Of a stretch of 64,000 bases of DNA, positions 20,974 to 30,374 are shown in pieces. The notes under the pieces are model-generated. The model was not told where the DNA came from. It searched no databases and saw only the letters and a program-made list of their open reading frames with translations. Positions within the stretch are counted from its first letter, which is position 1, and each line of letters starts with the position of its first letter. Origin of the DNA: Dactylonectria macrodidyma (lineage: Eukaryota; Ascomycota; Sordariomycetes; Hypocreales; Nectriaceae); contig JAGMUV010000055.1 of assembly GCA_020744425.1 (NCBI GenBank), positions 1 through 64,000 on the forward strand, written 5' to 3'. The translations under genes and the position numbers were made by a program.

Positions 20974-23083
20974 ATCCCTTTGACTGTGTTAAGGCTCCAG
21001 ACAGGGGGTCGCAGGGGGGTCGGCCCAATTAGGGAACGAGCGTTCAGAGGTACACCAATTCCCACCTATTTTGTATGGTGATAGAAGTCCCAGCAATCCT
21101 GCGAGCTACAAAGAGCTACATCGCACTGGTCACAGTCACGGCGAGACTGCCGCCGGATCCGGACCCTGTTGCCGTCGGCCTCACTCAACGGCCGCCGCGA
21201 GCTTCGTGACCTGACCTCTCCACGCCGTACGCCCTGACATGCGAGGCAGTTACCCTTTTTCCCTCGCTGGACGTATTTATGCTGTGACAGAGGCGTAAAT
21301 TCGTCTCCCGCCCGAAACCTCTGCCTAGAGTCAGATTGACCGCTGTACGCCTGGACGAGGTCATCAACAAGGCGCCCTCGCCACTTAGCCTGACGTGTAT
21401 ATGACTTCCAAATAGGCTTGCCGCGTAGCTGAAGAAGGTAACTGTTGACTACAATGACGTCAATTAGGTAGGACCAAGCTAGGGCTTGCCAACCCCCTCG
21501 GCGCACACGGTGTTCGAAGCCCAAATATGACCTCAGTTGGTCACCGCGGTCTACCCCGTTCATCTCGTCATTGTAGAAGGCAGCAACAGACGGGATAATA
21601 ATCTCTTTCACTGGCTCGTCACCGAAAAATCGCTGTATTGGGCGTGCTCGAATTTGGTCTGTTGTCGGCCTCTTGCGTAACCGAAGGACGGTCTCGTCGC
21701 CTGCGTACACAGTAGATAAGAACAACACAAGGGCGTTGTCTTTCCACGCGATCTGATTTACCTGGCCCAGGACAAATTAGTAGGGCATTTACAGCTAAAG
21801 CTGTCTGCTTGACTGACCTTATTATCCTTAGTTGGGACGGTCCTGATTTCGTTGAATTTGATATTTGCGGCAGCTGTGTTATCGTCATTTTTGAGCTTGA
21901 CTAAGGGCTTGTAGATGCCACAGTTGACTCGGGCTGTACCCGTAGCGCCGTGGCCGTGCTCGCGGAGGCTGCGTAGGAGGTCGGGAGAGGAAAAGAGGTT
22001 ATCGATAAAGACGTGATAGTTGGCTTCTGGCAGCAAGTTTAGTAGGGCAACAACCACAGCCTGCGTCGGGTTCAGATAGACTGTCTTCTCCTGCTTGGCC
22101 TCACGCCGCCGTTGCCGGGCAGGCTTGAGACCAACAGGTCCAAACTTAGGTCCGGGCCTATGCCAAATCCAACGTAGGAAATAGCCCTGCTGTGCTGCAA
22201 CCCAAACTTTGAAGCCGACGGGGATCGGCTTGTTAGGGACTCTTGTTGTCTCTTTTGACCTCCCGGTATAGCGGGCCATACACTCATCTACAGCGATGCA
22301 AGTGCCTGGAACATAGAAATCCGTAGACACGCGCTGTATGTGGTCAGACCACGGCGTCACACGGTCATAGGTGAGGGCGCTGTTGCTGCTTATGGTGATG
22401 TGAGGGCTGAAAATGCGAATGTGACGATGTAGCTGCTGAAATCGGTCATAGGTCATATATTTGATGATAGAGTGAGTAGAGTGTTGGTGCCCCGGCCGAG
22501 AAGTCTCCCAATGGTCTTCGAGGTCAAGTTCAGTGTGAATCCCTAAGTAAATAAGGATTGCGACCCATATGTAGACTTCTGCAATAGAGGTTGGTCTCCA
22601 GAGGCGTAACCGTGATCTTGGCGGTAATGTGTGTGCACTACCGCGAGCCTCTTGCTGCAGGTGGCTAACCCAGTCATTGGTATATTTGACCCAGCTTTCT
22701 ACTAGGGAAATAGGTAGGAATTGCTGGAAAAGAGATAACGGGTCCTGGGGCAGGTCCTTGACCTTAAAGTCGCGTGTTGGAACCTCGAAAGGCATGAAGT
22801 TGTAGCCGCGTTCGTTGACAGGGGCTAGGTTCGGCCGGCAGGTGTTGTCAGCTGCCTGCTCCCGGCGGCTGTTATCAGTGCAAATGAAGCTGTTATCGTC
22901 ATACACATTGATTGCCTGTGTTGAGGGCACTTGGGTATCCATCGCGAAAGTCAGAATCGTTTGTATGTGTATTTTGGTGGGGTTGATTCTGACTACGCGA
23001 CGCGTTACTCTGATGTACCTCACTGTGAGCAGGGGTCATGTGGGGCACAATCTGGCCTGGAGCCTTAACACAGTCAAAGGGAT
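20974..23083 (-). mobile_element. piggyBac-like element PB-1
   Basis: Both ends carry the inverted repeat ATCCCTTTGACTGTGTTAAG, continuing GGCTCCAG (20974 rightward; 23083 leftward). The body is a single two-exon piggyBac-type transposase gene on the minus strand. No flanking TTAA duplication is visible, unusual for this superfamily. A similar end occurs at 61091-61115. The element is inserted in the outer hAT. Confidence 0.75.
21066..22942 (-). CDS. piggyBac-type transposase (DDE_Tnp_1_7), PB-1
   Basis: Exon 1 is 22942-21818, intron 21817-21762 (56 nt, GTCAGT...CAG with a CTACTAAT-like branch site), exon 2 21761-21066; total about 606 residues. Start is the Met of MDTQVPSTQ. Landmarks: CIAVDECMARYTG (first catalytic Asp region), YHVFIDNLFSSPDLLRSLRE (second), YNDEMNGVDRGDQLRSY (third), and a C-terminal cysteine-rich finger (CLACQG...CDQCDVALCSSQDCWDFYHH) as in piggyBac proteins. 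The frame is open after splicing, so this is the best preserved piggyBac gene in the window. The 'DNK-V-NQIAWKDN' splice position is conserved in the copies at 39.8 and 62.9 kb, supporting the intron. Confidence 0.88.
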
Positions 23084-23163
23084 ACGAAGAGAAATTCGTA
23101 ATCCATACAAGAATGGTTCCATACCATCTGGCACCACCTAATGGACACCCCCACCTAATGCAT

Positions 23164-23329
23164 TGTCAAACGATATTCCGCCCCAGCCGAGGAGGCGTCC
23201 CGACCCACTTGGACACCATTGTTGTGTATATAACTGGGACCTTCGTCCTCTTGACTTGAGCAGTGATCAAGGCCAATTTGACTCTCTACAACCCTCACAT
23301 GCATGACATCTTTCCATTTACATGTGACA
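23164..23329. mobile_element. Solo LTR, 166 bp, family 2, in pogo-2 left TIR
   Basis: Begins TGTCAAACG and ends ATGTGACA, flanked by tgcat at 23159-23163 and 23330-23334. A TATA-like tatataa lies at about 23226. Removing it and one tgcat restores the pogo TIR so that it matches the right-end TIR. Confidence 0.85.
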
Positions 23330-24002
23330 TGCATCACCAAAATTTTGACCCTCCCATACAAAATCCAATTTTTCAATTGCACCGCATTCAGCCAGAAATA
23401 AAGGCACCCTCAAACTAAGGCCTGTACTATATTGATTTTTTCATGAAATTTTAGTATCGGCCTAACTTTTTCCCGTCCCGCCTCGTAGCCTGGTTCTCTA
23501 GCCGTTTGAAGTTTTTCGCATTTCACCTCATCCGCCCGAGGCGACTCCATCCACTCAAGCCGAATTTTCACCTAAGTTGCTGTCGGAACTCCTTCTGCAA
23601 TGGTTCATCGTAATTACACCGAAGATGGCGTAGCTGAGGCTATATTCGATATCACTGATAGAGGCCTCTCACAGACAGGAGCGGCCGAGAAACGTCGAGT
23701 GCCTCGGTCAACCATTTCTAGAAGACGTTCCGGTCAAGCGAGCAGGAATGAACGTGTCCAGGCCCACCAGCGTATTTCAAAGAGCCAAGAGGAGATCCTC
23801 GTTCGTTGGGTGCTGCGACAAGAGTCTCTGGGCTATGCTCCCTCGCACAGCCAACTCCGCGCCTGTGTCGAGGCCCTCCTTCAACCAGGCTTGCAAACAA
23901 ATAAATCAAATCAAATCGAGCGTCCAATTTGATTTGATTTGATTAAATTTCCCCTCGATTTGATTTGATTTGATTTGATTTGGATCGATTTGGATCTATT
24001 TG

Positions 24003-24263
24003 TGTTGGAATATCACTAACACTGCCAGGGCTAGCGCCAGGATCGTAGGCACCCACGTGTGTAGACCACAGCTAGTAACAGCTGTAAGGGCACGTGCAGG
24101 TGCCTCCCTGCTAGATATAGGGCCACTTCGTGGCCCTATTACCTAGCCTAGATTCTGTTCTTAAGACATCAAGTAAAACACCAAGTTAACCATCACGGTT
24201 TTGACGTCTCACCCGCCCGAAAGAGCAATTGCTATAACAGCAGGATACCTGAGTTATCCAACA
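24003..24263 (+). repeat. 5' LTR of copia element
   Basis: 261 bp, TGTTGGAATATC...GAGTTATCCAACA (inverted ends TGTTGGA/TCCAACA). The primer-binding region starts just after 24263 (ctgatcagtggttaacc); the tRNA used was not determined. Confidence 0.95.
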
Positions 24264-24736
24264 CTGATCAGTGGTTAACCTACCAGGTCCACCACTCAGA
24301 ATACCGCAGATCAGCAAGGTTCATCAGAAGAGACAGCAGTTACGATATAGCTGGCTTCGGCCCATTACGCGCCAACAGCCCCTCACTATCGTAGCTACTG
24401 TGCTACCAGGAAACCGGTTCATCTAGCTCCCCGTCACTGGCCCAGCTAGATCACCGGCACCCTCATCCTAGCTCCCCTTCCAAGGCCCAGCTAGGCGCGT
24501 CCATCACGCACGACAACAGCTGCTTCAACGGTTATATAACCACAGCAACAGCAGCCACCCGATCACAATCGACAAGACTACGGAGTACCATCGTCACCCA
24601 AGGACGTGGGAATCCCGGAGACCCTGACAACAAAGCAATAAGGGGCAGCATTAGCCCGATCAGGGCTAGCCAGCCACACCATCACATCATCAGTTTCATA
24701 AGGTTTCATAAGGTACGCTAGCAAGCAATACCTAAG

Positions 24737-27700
24737 ATGACATCAGAGACGCCAGACAGCTCCCAGAGCAGCGACAACAGCAGTGGCGATACCCTCAAGG
24801 GGACGTCAAGGGGAACGCCTATTCCCGAGGAATACCAGGACTTCATTGATCCAGCACTTTGGGGCAAACTCAACCTGCTAGATCTGGACGATGAAAGTAA
24901 CCCACCTTCGGAACAGCACATCGGCTCCTTCATTCTCTTCAATGTAACAGCCTATAAGCGCCAGGGCTTGTACGGCCGTTACCTATGGGCCCGAGCCTAT
25001 GATGACTTCGAAGAGTTTGAAGAACAGCACTTCCGGGTCAACAAGAAAGCCTGCAAGATACTAAGGTCGTTCATGCTAGAACAAGGTATATGGATGGGCA
25101 CCAACCGCCAGGCCCACGCCATCAACGTGGCAACCGCTTTACAGCAGTACCACGTATGGACAGACCTAGAGATCGAACAAACTGCTAGCAAATACCCCAG
25201 GTTCCTCAACAACCTCGACAAGATCCCCAGATTCAGGGAACACCTCAAGGAGGACCCAGCAGTCCTTGCGAAGGCAGCAGTCACAGCCCCAGTACGGCCA
25301 CTGCAACTGCAGTTGCCAAGCCCCGAGAATACCACTCCACCTCCAGCCCCAGCTATACATCACCAGCAGCAGCAGCAGCTGCAGTATGACACCCCACGAC
25401 ATACAGCACCGTTAACAGCAACTGACACACCCACGGAGCCAGATGTCCCTACCTCACGGCAGGTGACAGACCTCTCTAAGATGTACACCGACGACAACAA
25501 ATACGGTGGCGACATATATGACGTGTTAGAGAACAAGCTGCTGATTTTCCGGGACTTCTGCGGTAAAGTTTCAATTCCGCAGACGCAATTTTCACATGTA
25601 TTCTCCCTGATGCTGAAGGGACGGGCATTACGCTTTTACTTCTCGAACCTCGCCCGGACCCGCCCAGTAATGCAGTTCACACACATGGTACAACAGACGT
25701 TACAGCACTTCGAGCCCGAAGAGATGCAGCAGACGTACCTGTCAGAGTGGCGGTCTATTACACTTGCGAAGATGATAACCGAGCACCCAGCAAAGTCAAA
25801 GAGCGAAGTCTTCGAGTTACTACTGGAAAGGATAACATTACTCCACAGCGCACTACCTACGGTCAGTGGCAGCAGAATTGCTCTCAAGGAGCAAATCATC
25901 AACGCCTGCTACGGCCAACCCGAGTGCGCCAACGCGCTATACCGACCTGCAGTAGATTGCGAGGGCGTTATCCAACAGATCCGCGGTTCTATTAAGCTAG
26001 CAGCGTCAACGCAGCATTTCCATACCGCTGCAACGCTCCCTCAAGAACCCACCAGCAACCCAGTACAGTACTGGACGGACCGAACGTTCCGTGGCCAAGG
26101 GAGAGATACGAAGTACGGCAACCGCGACTCTAATCCCAGCTCCCAGAGCAAGAAGTGTTACGTCTGCAACAAGCCCGACTGCTGGTCCACAAGGCATACA
26201 GCAGACGAACGAACACAGGCCTACCGGAAATTCAGGACCAACAGGGCAGCCACCAGCACTTCGCAATCCTCCTACAAGGCGTTTTTAACGTGGCACGAAG
26301 GCCCTGAACCAACTGTAACGCTGTCACGCAGCGGCAGCCCTGATCTCGTACAGCAGTACTTCCAGGAACTCGCAGACAGCAGGAACAACGAGCCTAGCAG
26401 CGAAGAGGATGCTGCGTGGGAAGACTCCCAACAGTTCTTCACCAGCTACTTCACATCGACAACGACGATTGATGGCCCCGCCCTCGCTAACCAACTAGCT
26501 AATCAGGCAATGTACCACGCCTTCACAGGCCGTCTCCCGACTGCTCCCACATATACGACGGAATCCGCATATGCATTTACACTGCAGGCCCGGTACAGAG
26601 ACATTTTTCAGGGGATATTGCCAGACACAGGAGCTTCCGGTCTTTCTACTGCTGGCAACCAGCAGTTCATAGCACTGCAAAAACAGCTCCCAAGCCTAGC
26701 ATTGAACCAGACAGCAGCAGGCTCCAAGATCACCTTCGGAGCCGGGCCCCCTACCTACTCCACAGGCACGATCGACGTGCCTACACCGCTTGGTCAGATG
26801 GTGTTTCACGTGGTGCCAGCAGATACGCCGTTTCTGCTCTGCTTAGCAGACATGGACCGCATGGGCATCACATTTGATAACCTGGCCAATGTCCTTCGAA
26901 AAGGGGCACTTACTGTACCAGTCATCCGCAAATGGGGCCACCCATGGATGCTATTACAGCCAGAGATACCACTGGCGTTCAACCACCTGACAGAGGCCGA
27001 GCTACGTCGAGTACACCGCCGATGTGGCCATCCATCCGTGCAACGCCTATATGACCTGCTATATAAAGCAGGCCACGACGTGGAAATCAACGCTATTAGA
27101 GCCCTCACGGACATCTGCAGCCAATGTCAGCTACACGGGACACCGCCTAACCGCTTCAAATTCACATTGCGCGACGACTACGAGTTCAACTACGAGATTG
27201 TGGTTGACGTCGTCACCCTAGACGACGGCAAAGTGTTACATGTCGTGGATACAGCTACATCCTTTACGGCAGCCCGTTTCCTCCGCAGTCTATCAGCACA
27301 AGACACGTGGGACGCACTGCGCCTATGCTGGATAGACGTTTACCAAGGACCCCCTGACTGGATCGTTTGCGACGCCGGCACCAACTTCCACGCCGCAGAA
27401 TTCAAGGCGGCAGCAAGAGCTGCAGGAATCAGCGTCAAGGAAGTGCCTATTGAGGCACATAACAGCATTGGCAAGATCGAACGAGCCCACCCTGCACTAC
27501 GGCGAGCCTACTATATCATCAGATCAGCAGACAATACCGTGTTACCAGAGAGCGCCCTCCAGATGGCCGTCAAAGCTATCAATGACACTGCTGGCCCTAA
27601 CGGCCTTGTGCCTACACTGTTGGTTTTTGGCTCCTACCCACGGATAACCGAGGATTCACCACCCTCACCATCTAACGTGCGGAGGGCTGCAGCAATTCAC

Positions 27701-29914
27701 AAAGCAATGAAGGAACTGCAGCACCTACAAGCCAAACGCAAGGTCCAGGAAGCGCTGGCCGCCCGCAACGGGCCTGACATGGTCCCTACGATCAGCCTAC
27801 CACTGCAATCACAGGTCCGCGTGTGGCGCGAGAACAAGGGATGGCAAGGCCCATTTACCCTGATTGCAACTGCTGGCCAGACTTGCACTCTGCAACTGCC
27901 ACACGGCCCACGAGACTTCCGCTCGACTGCCGTCAAGCCATGGCACGATGATTCCGAAGACCAAGTGCTTACTACATCACCTACGTCAGCAGTAATAGCA
28001 GCCGAAAATAACACTATCCACGACGAGATCATCGTTTCTACTACGCCCGATACCCCCCCCCAAGCCCAAGCCCAGCCCAGACGTGGCCCAGGTCGACCCG
28101 GGAAGTCACATCTCCCGCAGCAGGCGACCTCACAAGACCCAATTCCCCAAAGACGGAGACGCGGGCGTCCCAGAAAACACCCACTTGCCCCCGTGGAACA
28201 GGACGAACCGCCACAACAGCACTCCGTATACATCAGCGAAACGGACGTCAGCTTGCCCATCGTGTGTACGGTAGCGTACCTATCGTCGAAGGAACAGGAC
28301 GATCAGGCCTTGGTTGCTATATTGCGTGCTGAAGGCATTATAACAGCTCCTGGAGAGCCGTTTGTAGCATCCACGTACAAGGAGATCGACGCCCTCATCA
28401 GCAGAGGCGTATTTGAGTTCGTTCCATTCGATCCGAAACAGCACTCGGGCACCCGCATCTTCCGCTCCCGGATCGTCAACGAACTCAAAGGCAAGGGCAC
28501 CTCACAGCCCTACGAGAAGTCACGCCTCGTCATCCAGGGCTTCGCAGACGACGGAAAACGCACTATTTTAACGCAAGCACCTACAATTCAACGGTCCAGC
28601 CAACGGTTGATCCTCGCACTTGCACCATCTCTGCTACTTCGTGGCCAGCACCTATGGCTACGAGACATCACGCAGGCGTATGTCCAGGCGGCTATGCCGC
28701 TGAACCGCACCATCCTCGCCAAGCTGCCGACACAGATACAGCACCACTACCCGGACAACACCATCATGAAGGTGGTGAAACCGCTGTACGGCATCGCCGA
28801 GGCAGGCACTTACTGGTGGGCCACGTACTACGCCCACCATAGAGAAAAGCTCCAGATGGAAACATCTACGTACGACCCGTGCCTGCTTATAACTACCAAG
28901 GAAAACCAGCACTTCGGCATCGTTGGCATGCAAACGGACGACACCATCGGCGTGTCAGATGAAGCGTTTGACCGACATGAAGATACTGCCTTGCAGGCAG
29001 CCAGCTTTACCGCAAAGCCCAAGGAACGCCTACAACCGGACAAACCGCTTGCCTTCAACGGCGGGACCATCACACTGTGTGCAGCAACCGGTATCATACA
29101 ACTACGGCAAAAGGGGCAAGGCGAAAAACTGCAGCTCCTAGAGATCACCCCTGAATCAACCGCTGCTTCCATCAAGGCCCAGTACACCGAACAGCGTGCG
29201 CGCGGTGCATACATTGCATCCATCTGCCAACCCGAGGCCTGCTACGACCTGTCTGCTGCAGCGCAGCACCAAGAGCCAACTCTCGAGCAGGCGAAGGCGC
29301 TGAATCAGCGTCTGCAATGGCAAATAGACCACCAAGACCGCGGCATCCGGTACCTGCCCATCGACCTGTCAACTGCGAAGCTGTTCGTCTTCGTAGACGG
29401 GTCTCTAGCAAATAACCCTGACCTGACATCTCAGCTTGGATTTGCGATCATCCTAGGCAACGAAACAGCAGTTAGCGACGATACCTTTACGCTAACTGGC
29501 AACCTTGTGCATTACAGCTCCACAAAGTGCAAACGCATTACCCGTAGTTCCTTGGCTTCAGAGGTCTATGGCATGGTGGCAGGCGTGGATATGGCCTACG
29601 TTATTACAAACACCATCAATCAAGTGCTAGAACGCCTGGATCTCCCAGCAGTACCCACCATTGCATGCACCGATTCGTACTCACTATACGAGTGCCTGGT
29701 AAAGCTCGGAACAACGCAAGAGAAACGGCTGATGGTCGATATAATGGCACTTCGGCAGTCATACGAACGCCGAGAGCTGTTTGAGATCCGTTGGATCAGC
29801 GGTGAAGACAACCTAGCAGATGCCTTTACTAAGAACAGCTGCAACAAGGCGTTTGAGCGCTTCATGGATACGGCAACTGCTGTGATTCGGATGGAGGGAT
29901 GGGTCGCAAGGTGA
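24737..29914 (+). CDS. Copia gag-pol polyprotein
   Basis: 1725 residues in one frame. Order: gag region (1-~460), a zinc knuckle CYVCNKPDCWSTRH (~473), aspartic protease DTGAS (~630), GAG-pre-integrase His/Cys block (VHRRCGHPS...CSQCQ, ~760-800), integrase core with Asp in VVDVVTLDDGK (~825), Asp in VCDAGTNF (~879) and Glu in IGKIERAHP (~915), reverse transcriptase (~1200-1440, active site MQTDDTIG where YVDD is usual), RNase H (FVDGSLANN ~1553, ASEVYG, TDSYSLYECL) and ending after GEDNLADAFTK. Integrase before reverse transcriptase defines Ty1/copia. Two AT-hook-like motifs (RRGPGRPGKS, RRRRGRPRKHP; ~1114 and ~1140) lie in the integrase-RT linker. No stop or frameshift; gag and pol are fused, so no frameshift signal controls their ratio. 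Confidence 0.96.
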   Translation: MTSETPDSSQSSDNSSGDTLKGTSRGTPIPEEYQDFIDPALWGKLNLLDLDDESNPPSEQHIGSFILFNVTAYKRQGLYGRYLWARAYDDFEEFEEQHFRVNKKACKILRSFMLEQGIWMGTNRQAHAINVATALQQYHVWTDLEIEQTASKYPRFLNNLDKIPRFREHLKEDPAVLAKAAVTAPVRPLQLQLPSPENTTPPPAPAIHHQQQQQLQYDTPRHTAPLTATDTPTEPDVPTSRQVTDLSKMYTDDNKYGGDIYDVLENKLLIFRDFCGKVSIPQTQFSHVFSLMLKGRALRFYFSNLARTRPVMQFTHMVQQTLQHFEPEEMQQTYLSEWRSITLAKMITEHPAKSKSEVFELLLERITLLHSALPTVSGSRIALKEQIINACYGQPECANALYRPAVDCEGVIQQIRGSIKLAASTQHFHTAATLPQEPTSNPVQYWTDRTFRGQGRDTKYGNRDSNPSSQSKKCYVCNKPDCWSTRHTADERTQAYRKFRTNRAATSTSQSSYKAFLTWHEGPEPTVTLSRSGSPDLVQQYFQELADSRNNEPSSEEDAAWEDSQQFFTSYFTSTTTIDGPALANQLANQAMYHAFTGRLPTAPTYTTESAYAFTLQARYRDIFQGILPDTGASGLSTAGNQQFIALQKQLPSLALNQTAAGSKITFGAGPPTYSTGTIDVPTPLGQMVFHVVPADTPFLLCLADMDRMGITFDNLANVLRKGALTVPVIRKWGHPWMLLQPEIPLAFNHLTEAELRRVHRRCGHPSVQRLYDLLYKAGHDVEINAIRALTDICSQCQLHGTPPNRFKFTLRDDYEFNYEIVVDVVTLDDGKVLHVVDTATSFTAARFLRSLSAQDTWDALRLCWIDVYQGPPDWIVCDAGTNFHAAEFKAAARAAGISVKEVPIEAHNSIGKIERAHPALRRAYYIIRSADNTVLPESALQMAVKAINDTAGPNGLVPTLLVFGSYPRITEDSPPSPSNVRRAAAIHKAMKELQHLQAKRKVQEALAARNGPDMVPTISLPLQSQVRVWRENKGWQGPFTLIATAGQTCTLQLPHGPRDFRSTAVKPWHDDSEDQVLTTSPTSAVIAAENNTIHDEIIVSTTPDTPPQAQAQPRRGPGRPGKSHLPQQATSQDPIPQRRRRGRPRKHPLAPVEQDEPPQQHSVYISETDVSLPIVCTVAYLSSKEQDDQALVAILRAEGIITAPGEPFVASTYKEIDALISRGVFEFVPFDPKQHSGTRIFRSRIVNELKGKGTSQPYEKSRLVIQGFADDGKRTILTQAPTIQRSSQRLILALAPSLLLRGQHLWLRDITQAYVQAAMPLNRTILAKLPTQIQHHYPDNTIMKVVKPLYGIAEAGTYWWATYYAHHREKLQMETSTYDPCLLITTKENQHFGIVGMQTDDTIGVSDEAFDRHEDTALQAASFTAKPKERLQPDKPLAFNGGTITLCAATGIIQLRQKGQGEKLQLLEITPESTAASIKAQYTEQRARGAYIASICQPEACYDLSAAAQHQEPTLEQAKALNQRLQWQIDHQDRGIRYLPIDLSTAKLFVFVDGSLANNPDLTSQLGFAIILGNETAVSDDTFTLTGNLVHYSSTKCKRITRSSLASEVYGMVAGVDMAYVITNTINQVLERLDLPAVPTIACTDSYSLYECLVKLGTTQEKRLMVDIMALRQSYERRELFEIRWISGEDNLADAFTKNSCNKAFERFMDTATAVIRMEGWVAR

Positions 29915-30113
29915 TGATTTTCATAAGAACCAGCTGTCCCAAGAGCTGGCTGCGCGGGCGCAGCCCTAACAGGACCAGGAAGCTCCGGCCGAGATACGGG
30001 CGCCGGAGCTGCGATGCTGAATACGCAGTTACGGAATCAGGCTTGCGGGAGTTACTGCTTCTTTTATATATCTAGGTGATCCTGGGCCCTGGCACAAAAT
30101 TGAAGACTGCCAG

Positions 30114-30374
30114 TGTTGGAATATCACTAACACTGCCAGGGCTAGCGCCAGGATCGTAGGCACCCACGTGTGTAGACCACAGCTAGTAACAGCTGTAAGG
30201 GCACGTGCAGGTGCCTCCCTGCTAGATATAGGGCCACTTCGTGGCCCTATTACCTAGCCTAGATTCTGTTCTTAAGACATCAAGTAAAACACCAAGTTAA
30301 CCATCACGGTTTTGACGTCTCACCCGCCCGAAAGAGCAATTGCTATAACAGCAGGATACCTGAGTTATCCAACA
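30114..30374 (+). repeat. 3' LTR of copia element
   Basis: 261 bp with no difference from 24003-24263 seen. Its last ~30 bases, read on the opposite strand, now supply the final codons and stop of the hAT transposase. Confidence 0.95.

Larger units (their letters stand above)
24003..30374 (+). mobile_element. Complete Ty1/copia retrotransposon
   Basis: 6372 bp: 261-bp LTRs at both ends, flanked by the 5-bp duplication atttg (23998-24002 and 30375-30379), with one uninterrupted gag-pol frame. The two LTRs read identical base for base, indicating a very recent insertion. It lies in the subterminal repeat of the inner hAT. Confidence 0.96.

Noticed and set aside
28658..28933. Antisense frames along the copia polyprotein
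   Set aside because: All are shadows of the continuous 1725-codon plus-strand frame.
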